Part shown: positions 48,606-61,932 of the stretch, piece after piece
How the letters are laid out: each line of letters begins with the position of its first letter
Position numbering within the stretch: the first letter of the stretch is position 1
Source of the DNA: Ptychodera flava
Taxonomy: Eukaryota > Hemichordata > Enteropneusta > Ptychoderidae
Direction: 5' to 3'
Length of the DNA: 64,000 bases
Assembly: GCF_041260155.1 (NCBI RefSeq)
Contig: NC_091935.1
Span: 6,935,501 to 6,999,500 of the forward strand
Notes under the pieces: generated by a model
What the model was told of the DNA's origin: nothing
Database searches by the model: none
What the model saw: the letters and a program-made list of their open reading frames with translations, nothing else
Made by a program: the position numbers and the translations under genes

Positions 48606-48606
<1 letters not shown>
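47576..48606. other. Gene-free AT-rich stretch
   Basis: No exon seen. Many short TATG/CATAT words and scattered CG occur (TTTATGGCGCAT, TTTACGATGTTTTTATGTCG), but no ordered repeat unit could be defined. Confidence 0.35.

Positions 48607-48682
<76 letters not shown>
48607..48682. repeat. (TG)n(CA)n palindromic microsatellite
   Basis: About 16 TG units pass directly into about 20 CA units, forming a long self-complementary repeat that can extrude as a cruciform or Z-DNA. Confidence 0.95.
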
Positions 48683-48685
<3 letters not shown>

Positions 48686-49242
48686 AAAAACACTCTAGCT
48701 ATAGCTGTTGGAAAAGCACACATCACGAGAACACGCCCGACTTCCTGTGACTTAAGGTTTGAGTACCACGCCACCATGAGAATCGTTCAAGAGGGATACA
48801 ACATATCAACGCGAGCGGCGCTCGTTCATGATGCTCAAGACACAGCTCGATGTGATGGTCCTTTTACAATATTGCATGCATCCAATTACTTTTTAGCATA
48901 TACTCTTACACTTAAATCTAGATAAAGTGCGGCTTGGACAATAATATCATAGTTGTTCGGTTTCTTTGTTTTCGTTGTCTGTGGTTAACGCAGCTTCAAT
49001 CCCAAAACATGTTATCACACTTGTACCAGCCTGTGCTAAAAGAGTATCTTTACATATCAAGTGAAATCTTAAATTGTAATGATTTTCTCCATACTAATCA
49101 AAACATTTACGGTAGTCAATTTCACGTCAACCAAGTTTAAAATTACCGTAAATATTCTTTCAGTACGTAACATTCAGTTATGAAAGGAAAGAAAAGTGGT
49201 CGTGTTAATATTCTATTTGGTCATCAAAATATGCACAGAGAC

Positions 49243-49739
49243 TTATAGATTTGATACCTTTCTAACAAAATATTTGAACCTATTTATCATTCTCATCTGA
49301 TGCTTGTAGGTAAGACATTTGATCATAGTCTTTCGATACAGCCCATGAAGGTGCGTCTTTTGGAACCTGCCTTTCTGACATATAATTGTCAGTTTTGATA
49401 TAGTTGCCATTGATGCTCGGCGCTTAGGAGATATATTTTCTAAAAAAATGCTATCGAGTGCTCTTTTGTAAGTTGTCAACTTTTTTGACCGCCATTTCAG
49501 TTTTCTGACTCTTCGGGGAAGAGCGCCGAATCCACTTTCGGGCATTGATGGTATTGCGTCTTTGTCATCGTCTTCAGAACTCTGATACTCTGGCTGAAGA
49601 ATAGCGTTGATTTTTTTCTTCTTTTTTCGTTCCAGTCGGTCATCCCTAGGTCTTCAGTTCTGCACTTTAGTTTCTGAACAACAATAAAGGTATTTTTTAT
49701 TTTAAGCCATGATCGCCAGGTGTGCTGAGTGTGTTCCAA
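49243..49739 (-). pseudogene. Coding-looking remnant of an unrecognised protein, basic
   Basis: On the - strand one frame reads NAILQPEYQSSEDDDKDAI, PRRVRKLKWRSKKLTTYKRA and ENISPKRRASM; before it another frame reads KLKCRTEDLGMTDWNEKRR after an acceptor (TTGTTCAG). The two meet in an A-rich homopolymer (about 49605-49625), so either a one-base frameshift or a base-calling error lies there. An acidic linker followed by a basic block suggests a nuclear, nucleic-acid-binding protein. I do not know the family. Confidence 0.4.
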
Positions 49740-50151
49740 CTAAATTCGGTCATGAAGTTCGTTCTTATGAAAGAAATCATATTGTTCTAATATACATCCT
49801 CTGACATTAGAGATTTACAAATTAAGATAGTCAAGATTGTTCGCACATATACAACAGAGCTGTAGACTATCATGTGAGAAGACTTACCCTTTTGATTCGT
49901 TCATGACGACACATTTTCCCTGTGTCGAGCTTCAGTTGCTTTTCTCTGCCCTGTCATTTGCGTGTTCGCCAGTAAGTGTAGCAGCCTCTGTTGTTTGAAT
50001 AAGATAAACAGACTTTTGTGATCAATGGGAACTAGATACTTGTAAAGGAAATAGTAATTGACAAATTCTTCTGAACAGTCAGGTTAATTTTTGTTGATCG
50101 CTGAATGGATTGATAAAATCCTAGCTAGTCTGGAGGACTCAGTCAGCCTAC

Positions 50152-50471
50152 CTTCAATTTCTTGAGCACTCCACGCTTTCTCTTCATAGATTGAGCGTAT
50201 TTCTCCCATGAGTTTCTTCATAACAGCGCGATTTTCTGGTTCGTTGAAACTGAAAGCAGAGAATAATGATAAGTTAATATCAATGAGTTTTCATGAAACT
50301 GAAAGCGGAGAATAATAATAAGTTAATATGAAAGAGTTTTCGTGCAATAATAAGTGGATGTTTCATTATTTTTTCATTACTTATTTGACAGGAAGTGTGG
50401 GTCATTTACCTTTTCTCAACGAAGCCCGTAAAGTCTTCGTGTGATAATAATTCCTTTTTCTTCACTGCTCT
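50152..50471 (-). CDS. Two exons of an unrecognised gene
   Basis: Exons 50471-50410 (RAVKKKELLSHEDFTGFVEK) and 50249-50152 (FNEPENRAVMKKLMGEIRSI...EKAWSAQEIE) have clean AG/GT borders and join in phase (AG|T). The charge pattern is helical. A possible next exon at about 49930-49883 encodes KLDTGKMCRHERIK, and the remnant 49739-49243 may follow it, so these may be one gene running leftward. No family recognised. Confidence 0.5.
50248..50343. repeat. 48-bp tandem duplication beside the exon
   Basis: GAAACTGAAAGC(A/G)GAGAATAAT and GAGTTTTC recur at a 48-bp offset. The duplication starts at the acceptor of the exon 50249-50152. Confidence 0.7.
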
Positions 50472-50859
50472 CTGCAAAACAAATTTAGAACGAAACAGGC
50501 TGAACCATTTTCAAACAAAACAACAACGAAACGTCACTCATTTTTCATCACAAAGAAACAAATTCGTTTCAAAAATACAAACGAAGAGTACAACGGATTT
50601 TCATTTAGGTCGCACTAAAATTTTCATACAGGACAATAATGAACAGTCACTATCGCTCCCCGTTTGCCAATTTGGCTTACGGTAAGGCGTGATGGTAGAG
50701 AACATGAACAAAAGCTGGTGGGCGTGATTTGAGAAGACAACGTGCCTCATTGAAATGCACACACATCGACCAATCACGGTTTGATAATATTTGTAGGCTA
50801 CGCCCTCGCCATCCCATACGCAGTCCGACGTAATACAGATTCAAATTTGGTGTCCGTTA

Positions 50860-50922
50860 AATAAGTACAGCATTTTGGACTTGTTGTGGCTCTTGCTGAT
50901 GACTTACTACACGTTTTAAAGG
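50860..50922 (+). other. Possible non-coding first exon
   Basis: GCTCTTGCTGATGACTTACT runs into a donor AAAG|GTAAGA at 50922. A CCAATCA box lies upstream near 50771. It could be the start of the + strand gene whose exons appear at 53338. Confidence 0.25.
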
Positions 50923-51204
50923 TAAGATTGTTAAATTATTTATCTTAAACACGATTGGAACTAATTTGTGATAATTGGATGAGGAATGTCGGTTTAATCA
51001 GCTAATGTAAGCTAATCTGCTTTTCTTTAAAAAATGTACACTTGTTTTTATGAGTAATTTGTAATCAGCTATAGGGCACTTTTGAGAAATTTGAAAAATA
51101 TGAAGATCCAATTATCCCGAAATAGTTCCAATCGTGTTCTTATTATTGATTCAATAGTACGGTTTCTGAAACGTAAAGGCATACTCCCATATCCCATTTC
51201 CCTT

Positions 51205-51205
<1 letters not shown>

Positions 51206-51257
<52 letters not shown>

Positions 51258-51270
51258 CTCTCTCCTCTCT
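51206..51270. repeat. (CT)n microsatellite
   Basis: Nearly pure CT dinucleotides with a few CTCC interruptions. Confidence 0.95.
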
Positions 51271-51415
51271 CATTATCAATATTTGTTATGTAAATCTTGC
51301 AATAACACGAAACACCTGCTAAGGCAAAGTTACCGTCTTTGACAATTTTCCATGAGTATTATTTTACCAGCAAATTGCACTTTTGTTAGAACCACGAAAC
51401 GTGTTCAGGCCCGGC

Positions 51416-52200
51416 TTATAGAACGAAGTAGATTACTGTTTTACAATGACATGTTTCCAGCTTTCCAGTATCCATTAGATGACCGCTGTCACAAATAGTA
51501 CAGTTCGCCATATGTCTCATGCCAGTTTCTCTACATTCCTTCTTGATATTAACCTTACTCTAAGGGGAAAGGTCATGGTGGCCATCATCAGTCAACGTGT
51601 GTCTCACACTTGTGCTCAGTGATAACAAGTTGACCCGTTTGTATATGTGAACAAATACTTGTACAGTGGAGCAGAAATTGGCGGAAAGGATTGCCTTACC
51701 ACACATTCACAGCTAACGTGGATGTTATGTTTGCGTCTCCGGAATTTGCCGCTCGGAATTTTTGCCATCAACTGCTTTTTCTCCGCTTCAACTGCTTCAG
51801 TCTTTTGTTTTCATCATGTACAGCAATCGAGATCATATGTCTTTGCCAATGTTCGCGTTTTCTGCAATAAGAGGAAGTTCAAAATTGTATTTGGACATCC
51901 ATTTTGTATTTTGTCTGATAGATAAGCAACAAAAGCCAATCAAAAGTCTGACGATTGCGAAGACCGCGATTTCATAGAAAACAGACATTAGCATAGCCTT
52001 CAAATTAGACAGGAAAGTTTACGTGTCAATTTAAATTGTCAGACTTACCTGATGATATTGAACTGTTATCAGAAGTATCGACAGGATTGTTCCAGAACTT
52101 TGTACTGAACGAGTATCAGTCATTAAGGTCTCGTCGCTACTGAACTAACAGAGGCAACCTCGGTCCCGACTGCGTGTTTATCATTTGTAGAATTCGACAT
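51416..52200 (-). pseudogene. Three-exon relic with a Cys/His cluster
   Basis: ATG at 52200 opens MSNSTNDKHAVGTEVASVSS, and an exon seems to end at 52049 (CAG|GTAAGT). Exon 51861-51700 follows (HDENKRLKQLKRRK, then KIPSGKFRRRKHNIHVSCEC in another frame, GTG|GTAAGG), and the last exon 51559-51416 gives NIKKECRETGMRHMANCTIC, DSGHLMDTGKLETCHC and a TAA. The last junction is in phase. In-frame stops and a frame change in the first two exons mean it is broken or misassembled. The spaced Cys and His in the last exon look like a zinc-binding fold. Family not recognised. Confidence 0.45.
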
Positions 52201-53337
52201 TTCTGTGAATCGTACTAATGTAGGGTTCAGAATTTCTCAACTTGTGTGACTTGCAAGGAGCTTATTAAGATGAAAAGAACACACAAAGTCGCTGTTTTTT
52301 CTATAATGTTGTTCCCAAGCCGAGAGCAATCGATATCTAGTTCTGAAGTCGTATTTCCCTCCACTTTCTAAGTAGGTCATAGCACATCCAATCAGTGGGC
52401 TGAGAATGGAATAGGCTGCATGTAACTTTCCCTCCAATTTTAACTGGGTTAATCCAAACAGTTTCCTGGGAGGGGCTAGCTGTTAGCTGCACTCAAAATT
52501 CAGAGATGACAATTTGAAGCCTTCATCACTGTACATGCTGTGTACTTTGCGTGATTACCAAAATTATACTTTCTATCAATTTTGATATGCCATTTCATTG
52601 AGCTACAGTCCCTAGTCGAATGATACCGTTATTTGATCCATGGTATTACTGCGTAATGCAATTATAATATTGAAATGTTCTGAGTGTTGAGTCAAAATGA
52701 GACAGCTAGAATTCCGACCTTGACTATATCTACAGATGCAGCTGATATAGTTCTTATACACACGTGTCCTCTTAAGACTTAAATGCAGGAAACTTCACGG
52801 AATATACTCTTAAATGCAGGGAACTTTAGTGAATGATGCCAATCTGCTTGATAAAAGAAGGCTTACTCATTGGCTTACTTATGGCTTCCGATATTGACTT
52901 CGATTTACAAAAACGAAAAGTGAAACTGTGTTGACATTATTACAATTAGACCCCATTAACTTTTACAGCTGACGCACACGTCAAAACATTTACTTGGTCA
53001 TTTTTCAAGCGTCCCCGTCTCAGTTCCAGCGAAAAAAAGTCAATTTAGTTAATTCTAAAAGTATAAGATCGGCATCTTGTTATATGTTGAGAAAGTTGCC
53101 AAATCGAGCGACTTAAAAAGCTTGTCTAGAATTAAAGCTAACATACCTGCTGCGAAGGCCTGTTTCCGTTCTAAATCGTTGCTGCTAGTGACTTTAGAGC
53201 TACGTGTACCCTGTCGATAAGTATATCTCGCACAAAGCGGTCATATAGGAGACCAAGGTATACTATATACCTCGATTAGTGTAAACATATAGAAAATAAT
53301 CACATAATTCAGACGCATTTAATATGTTTGTTTCCAG
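52201..53337. other. Stretch without assignable genes
   Basis: One frame on the - strand (52437-52237: LSPLIGCAMTYLESGGKYDF...) looks somewhat coding but has no clear splice sites. Nothing else seen. Confidence 0.3.
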
Positions 53338-53989
53338 AACTGAATGTCATGAAACGAATGGGCGCGAAACTGAGGGATCCGAGGAATAACGAAACATATC
53401 GAAAATGCTACCATTGTAACAGGAGACTAACTTACAGTACCTATAGTAATCACAGATTTCTGTTCTTTAACGTCACCAAAAACGAACAGAACAGGGATCC
53501 TTTCGTAAAGGAAATGACGAAGAGTTCTCAGACATTTCATCTAACTCCACAACATCGTTCAGTGATACTAATTCTGATGAGGCAAGCAGCAGTGAAGGTA
53601 TCTTTCAAAATCGAAAATCATTATGTTTGTGCAAAAGTATACATATATGTGAGACGCTGCGAATGTACCTTGCAATCTTTGAATTATGCAATTTGCCGTG
53701 TGGAGTTCTTTTTAATTCACTGTTAACATGATTAATTAATTTACTTTTTGAGAGAAATCGATATATGTATATACTAACATGACACGTTTCTTGCAGATAC
53801 CAAGTCACTCGCTAAATAACGCAAAACACTCGACATAAAGAAAAAAGCTGTTGTACCAAGGAGACTGTTGTCAAGTGGAATTTCATCCACTGATGTAAGC
53901 AATGAAAATGTCACCGAAGAACACACAGGTGTTACCGAGATGTGGTCATCATCAGACGACAATCATAAAGAAACCAGTATCATCGCTTG
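53338..53989 (+). pseudogene. Remnant of a gene with a CxxC...H zinc-finger-like start and acidic linker
   Basis: Exon 53338-53597 (after TTTCCAG, before GTATCT) encodes MGAKLRDPRNNETYRKCYHC followed by RRLTYSTYSNHRFLFFNV, then in a shifted frame the acidic FSDISSNSTTSFSDTNSDEA. A second exon from 53798 (after TTGCAG) continues DTKSLAK, has an in-frame TAA, then VVPRRLLSSGISSTDV and TEEHTGVTEMWSSSDD. C-x2-C followed by Y.TYSNH and a Ser/Asp-rich tail resembles the N-termini of some large transposase-related invertebrate proteins; this is from memory and is weak. One frameshift and one stop are seen, so it is probably dead. Confidence 0.45.
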
Positions 53990-55460
53990 AAGGAAAGACT
54001 GTTGAGATTAATTAGAAGCCCATATTACTGACGTGGACTTATGGTTTCTGTGTTTGTGGAAATCGTACAGTTTTGTGAGTGACCGCACATTTCAAACATT
54101 GGTGCTCTTTATTTGGACTTTGCTTTCAGTCGTACCACGTACATTTGATAGTGACAAATGTGTTTCACACTGATATCGATCGTTCCCAAAATCTATGTAC
54201 CAAATTAGATTGTTTCTCGGCATTGAGAGAGGCGACTTTCAAAAGTTTGCAGTGTGTGATAAATGTACAACATTGGTCAATATAAGTGGTGATATCGACT
54301 GGTGTAGTAAAATGCAAGACAGTGCGATTTCCAAAGGGACGGAAATATAACACACCCTGTGGTGGTCATTTCATTGAAAAAATTAAATTGAAGTACCGCT
54401 GTAAATATTTTGTTACAATTCGCTGATAAATTCTTCAGAAATTCTGCTTAAACGACCATATTTTAAAGATAATTGTGAAAAATTGCGGAAGAGAAAGATA
54501 GCACCGAATTTTACGCAGATATATATGAAGGAAACTATTGGCCTAATTTTCAGGTTGTAAAAGGAACTCCATAGCAGCTCCAAATATTTGTGTTGACTGG
54601 TTTAAACATTTCAAAAGACAAACCAACATTTCTGTTAGCGTTCTTTATATGGTAGTGATCACTTACGATTTAAAAAAGAAAATTTACTCCTTATCAGTTT
54701 GATTTCACCTTTAATGAATGAACGACATAATTTGAATGAGTTTTTAAACCACTCGTCGAAAAACAAACGACTGTTGAAAAGTGGCATCATTTTGCCCCAC
54801 TTCTGACAGTACAATTGTAAACTTTTGTAAAGTTTGCGATAACTTAAAATGTCAGCATACATGAGAGATACGACAAAACTCAGATGTAAATCATCGATGC
54901 ATTTTGTGCCATTTCCTAACATCTAAGAAAGTCTAATAAGAATTATATTGAAATTTCTACATACAGGAAACAATCCATTTGTTTACATTCCAAGCTATGA
55001 CCTCAAGGACACCATCCATCATGTCGTCAGGCACAAGACAAGAGGCACTGGCGAATGTTCGCAGTTCACACTAATTTGCAAACTATGCTAGACTTCGAAC
55101 ACACGAAGATGGTTCTGAAGTAGTTTGTGATATAATTGGTGATATAATTATCTCGTGTGTTCCATGCAACTTTGATGGTAACGACAGTCATTACAGAAAC
55201 CACATGGAAAATCGACATTAATCATGGTGCATGGCTGAACCATCACATTTCACGTGCAATTTTGTGGTGATGAGTGAGTGTTGAAATAGAAGGGAAGGCG
55301 AGGCTGGTGGTTGTATAGCTCTGCATGGCAGGGCTGTGTGTTATGCAGAGCTAGTGGTTGTAGCGAAGTATCGGATCCACGAAGGTACCGAACTGCTACA
55401 AAACTACGGAACAGATCGATCAAACGCACCGGTATGGTTGAAATGTGCTGAAGATCCATA
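53990..55460. other. Region with scattered coding-like scraps
   Basis: A + strand piece after an acceptor at about 54965 reads NPFVYIPSYDLKDTIHHVVR, and a - strand frame 54922-54659 reads FFDEWFKNSFKLCRSFIKGE. They cannot be built into a gene model. Confidence 0.25.
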
Positions 55461-56226
55461 AACTAGATTCTGCACATGAGAACTACATTTTTCTTGATTT
55501 AGAAATACGAGCACACGAAGCTAGTTCAACAAAGACATTTAGTATATTGTTCTATCAGCACTTCAACAAGTCTTCTTGAAGAGTTCGGTCATGACGCATG
55601 CGTGAAGTAATGTTACTCGAGCAGACCGTTCAGAACAATGCAACAACAACAAAAACAAATGAGGGCTACCTGCTCGAAAAAGAAATGATATTAGACTTGG
55701 GAGTGAATCCATAAGAATGACTTCCGAACTTCCTCTTAGTTACCTAAACAGATTTCACTCTTTATGTGCTGATATTGCGATTTCTTTCTCAACAAGATCC
55801 TGCGTTCGAAACGGAACTAGAACTGTAAGAACCATGAACTCATCCATTCGAATTATCTTTCACGGAAACTGTTCTTCACCGTATTCTTTTTGGTCAAACA
55901 ACATGATTTATTTCAATTACTCCCCTCTGGACAGTGCTATCGGTCCTTTAAAGTGAATACCGCACGTTTTAGTAATAGTTTTTATCCACGTGCTGTTCAA
56001 ATACTTTCAGATCGCAATTTTTAATTTGCAATTGTATTTTTATTACCTGTATCTATAAGATTTTATATTATGTTTTACTCATGGCTCCTTCGAATTACTT
56101 TTTTGGTTTTATAGTCAGTTTTTAAAGTGATTTTAGTTACATGTAATATATATTGTTGTTTTGTTTTGTGTGACGACAGCACAACAATTTCCTAATGTAC
56201 ATGCATGTGTATAATGGCAATAAAGT

Positions 56227-56251
56227 TATCTATCTATCAATCAATCAATCA

Positions 56252-56319
<68 letters not shown>

Positions 56320-56322
56320 GAA
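56227..56322. repeat. (ATCT)n microsatellite
   Basis: A short run of AATC units passes into about 18 ATCT units. Confidence 0.95.
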
Positions 56323-56719
56323 GTGAAATATTAATGTCATAGGTCAATCAAACCGATTGTGAAAAAATCCTACGGTCGTATACTCGTAAATCAACAGAAG
56401 ATTACACTATAGTATCAAGAATAACATTATAACTGTGTATTAATGGCGCAAATACTACGATCTGATTGGTCGAGACGGGAAATATCCATGCTATATTCGC
56501 AATATAACACATTTGGAAAATTCAAGAGCTCTCAGCTAGAGAAAATCCCCTTTTTGACGTTTCATTCCAAATTTCAATTTAATATTATGACATAACATTA
56601 ATAAACTACACCAGCAGCGAGTATACCACTCAATTTTGACCAGTTCACTATCGCTCGTGCACATATGTACATTTCGTGATGAATTGGCCAAACCTCTCGT
56701 GGTATCCCGTCACTGCGTC

Positions 56720-57185
56720 TTATTTATTTCTCAAACATTGAATGGATGTGTACAGAAGAACACTGCTCTTATGTAGACTTTTAAACCATTTTAGTATGTG
56801 GTCCGCATAGTCTGTCTTCTTTGGTTTTACGAGACATTTCTTGTTACATGTATAATGATCGTTAAAGTTTTTCAGATAGTTTAGGATAGTTTCTAACATT
56901 TTGTCGTTACAGAGTTTGTTTGCATGTTCGAAAAAACAGTAATGCCATCGGAAGTTTACAGCTAGATTCATTTTTTATGCATTCATTTAGTTCTTCCCTT
57001 CTTTTCTTTTTCTCTAAATAAACAATGAGTTTCTCTCGTTTCATTAGACGATGGCATTGTGATCTGAACTTCTCAAAAATATCATAACTGATTAAATTGG
57101 TTTTGAACAATACACTCTTCAAACAAACTCCGAACCGAGAATTAGTACAAATTATCATGCATACACATGGTTTCCATGGTTTCAA
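56720..57185 (-). other. Overlapping - strand frames of uncertain status
   Basis: Frames 57185-56907 (FEKFRSQCHRLMKREKLIVY) and 56971-56720 (DHILKWFKSLHKSSVLLYT) look like one broken coding stretch. No family recognised. Confidence 0.25.
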
Positions 57186-57599
57186 GCCATAGAGTACAAT
57201 AAGTGTGACTTGGCGCCCCTACATGCAGACAAAGATAACGTATCAGAATGTGAAGAGTTTCGTGACGGGTTTTCACGTTCGTGTTTTAATTATCAAAGGC
57301 CTCTTACGCCGTATTGAATTGGCCGGAAGCATTGCATTGCTCTGGGAGTTTACTTTTTGAAATTTGATTTTAACACGCGTTTTCCAAACCAAACTTAATT
57401 TATGTATGCTATCAACCAGACTCTATGTGAAGTGTTTTGCTTTGACTATCTTGTTACGGTAGAAGGGGCCAGACCAGTGCTCATAGAGTCACTCTTAGGA
57501 CAAACGCTTAACTGCCGTGCACGATTGAATTTCCTCCGGAGAACTGAATTGTTTATTTTAATTTCAACCACGGTCATAGAGGGACCTTGGTTCAACTCT

Positions 57600-57760
57600 C
57601 AGTCTTTTTAGGGAGGGATGGAGGGAAAACACATGTTCAACGCATGCGTTGAGGGAACGCGCGAAATTCCACGAATAGCAACGGCGTGTCAGAACGTTCC
57701 TACTCTTTGTCTGTTCAATTTGGAAAAGTCAAACAACGGGAAGATTGCCTGAAAAAGGAG
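57600..57760 (+). promoter_or_regulatory. Possible promoter and non-coding first exon
   Basis: A locally CpG-rich segment with a perfect palindrome TCAACGCATGCGTTGA (57637-57652) ends in a strong donor GGAG|GTAAGT at 57760. No downstream coding exon was found. Confidence 0.3.
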
Positions 57761-60275
<2,515 letters not shown>

Positions 60276-60557
60276 CAGGCTAGGCAGTGATATGTTGAAT
60301 TTTCTGTATAATTTTGATTCTGGTACTCGTAATCATGACATGAAAGGCAATATGTTGTATGGTATCCATGACTCAGTGTTTTTATTTTATGTAAATATGT
60401 TTTCATCAAAACTTGCATATGACAAAGTAAAAACTAGTATTCGATAGACGCCTCTGTCTGACACAAATGTCGTAGTGGCTGCTTTACAGAAAAACTGATC
60501 AGCATTCGTCTGCATTCATTGTATCATATTTCGTCTACACGGAGTCAGCGGAGTGTT

Positions 60558-60828
60558 GAGTATTAACCGACACTAAACTGTTCAGATATCATCAACATGA
60601 TATTACAGTATTTCGGCACCTCAGCTCTCGTCGTCGTAAACTTAAAGCCTCTTTACGGCAACAGCTTAAGGCTGCCCGTTATGATTTTTGCGTAGGTCAG
60701 CGGAGCGGAAATTATGGTCTGACTCGCGAGAATTTTCAGTTCCGTGTTCTCCCCAAACACTCAAATGAGTCGGTTCTTTTTATTTACGATGTTATTTACA
60801 AAACTTGTGTGCGAAGAACAAAAAAGTA
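60558..60828 (+). CDS. 90-codon open frame without ATG, coding-like
   Basis: The frame reads LTDTKLFRYHQHDITVFRHL, SSRRRKLKASLRQQLKAARY, DFCVGQRSGNYGLTRENFQF and ends DVIYKTCVRRTKK followed by TAA. It is basic and helical, with no ATG, so it would be an internal or terminal exon. Its DFCVGQRSGNY is shared with 41477-41683. It is too short for a usual gene caller that needs a start codon. Confidence 0.35.
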
Positions 60829-61574
60829 AACGTAATGTTTACGCGACTGTCCATCCTCCGTAGCTGTAAATTGTAAATTATATTTTTCTACATATGGGCC
60901 TGGAAAGTAACCCACGAAAAACACACAAATATATTTCACAATAGCATGTAAAACCACGACACATCCATTACTAAGTAACAGGTGCCTTACAGGTCGTTTC
61001 GCGAAGCTGTTATAATGAATTAGGCAAAAAATGCTACACAGGCCACGCGAACTGGCGTCACACGTGTCACAAACTCGCGCGCCTGTCATGGTCCGCTCGC
61101 ACGGGTTGTTATTTGACTACTATCTCCCACTTATCCTGGGGGGGGGGGGGGTACTACCATAGAAAGGCTGTACGGGTGTGTGTCAGCAAATCCCTAACAA
61201 TGGGTCATATTTTTGGAATAAACATGGGTAAATGTTTTCAACTTAGGCGGCACACCCAGTATGAAAATATCAGGAGTATCCTTCTCGGGCCACTAATATC
61301 TGATTTCCGTGAGCATTTGGGCTGCTCGAACAAGAAATGGCAAGCGAAGATGAGGGGCTGTGCATTTGCCTGGGTTGTCTGGAATTCCACTTTTATTTGA
61401 TTGGCCCTGACCTACAGTCCTACGGCTGTACACAAAAAGAATCACCATGATTCCCTTTTTTTACGGGTAGCCCTCTATTTAAATGAAGGCATAATGAACA
61501 ACATTCTGCTGTCAATGCAAGACTTGAAGCGACTGTTGCAAAGCTTCTGTAACCATGTAGCACTTTTCTTTCAG

Positions 61575-61642
61575 GTGTTGTTGCTAGCGATAACGGTCAC
61601 GGTGGTAAGCTCATGGATGTCACAGCTGCCTCTGCGGAAAAG
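61575..61642 (+). CDS. Possible internal exon
   Basis: TTTCTTTCAG precedes and GTCAGT follows a 68-bp open piece encoding VVASDNGHGGKLMDVTAASA. A short ATG frame at about 61338 (MASEDEGLCICLGCLEF) lies upstream. Unassigned. Confidence 0.3.
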
Positions 61643-61803
61643 GTCAGTAGGTCTACTACACTAAACACAGGGTATTTATTGCGCTGGTGAATATCATATT
61701 CGCCATTGCTCGACAACAAATAACTAAAGAAATGATCTGTTCTATCGGTCTAACACTCAGTTGTATTATGTCTTTACTTAGGGAACGAGCACAATTAACG
61801 GCA

Positions 61804-61932
61804 GGGGGGGGGGGGGGCGGAAGAGAAAATATGTGGTGCGTATATTTTTTACAGGCCCCCCCCTAACACCAGCAAAAATTTTAGTGGCCCCCCCATCACC
61901 GGCAACAAAATTTTTGTGGCCCCCCCTCCCCA
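61804..61932. repeat. G tract followed by C-rich 36-bp direct repeats
   Basis: A run of about 14 G is followed by units of GGCCCCCCC(C/A)T(A/C)ACACC(A/G)GCAA type at about 61854, 61889 and 61917. The family resembles other C-tract repeats in the window. Confidence 0.7.

Noticed and set aside
48444-48925. Frames reading CVCVCV and HTHTHT
   Set aside because: They are translations of the (TG)n(CA)n tract.
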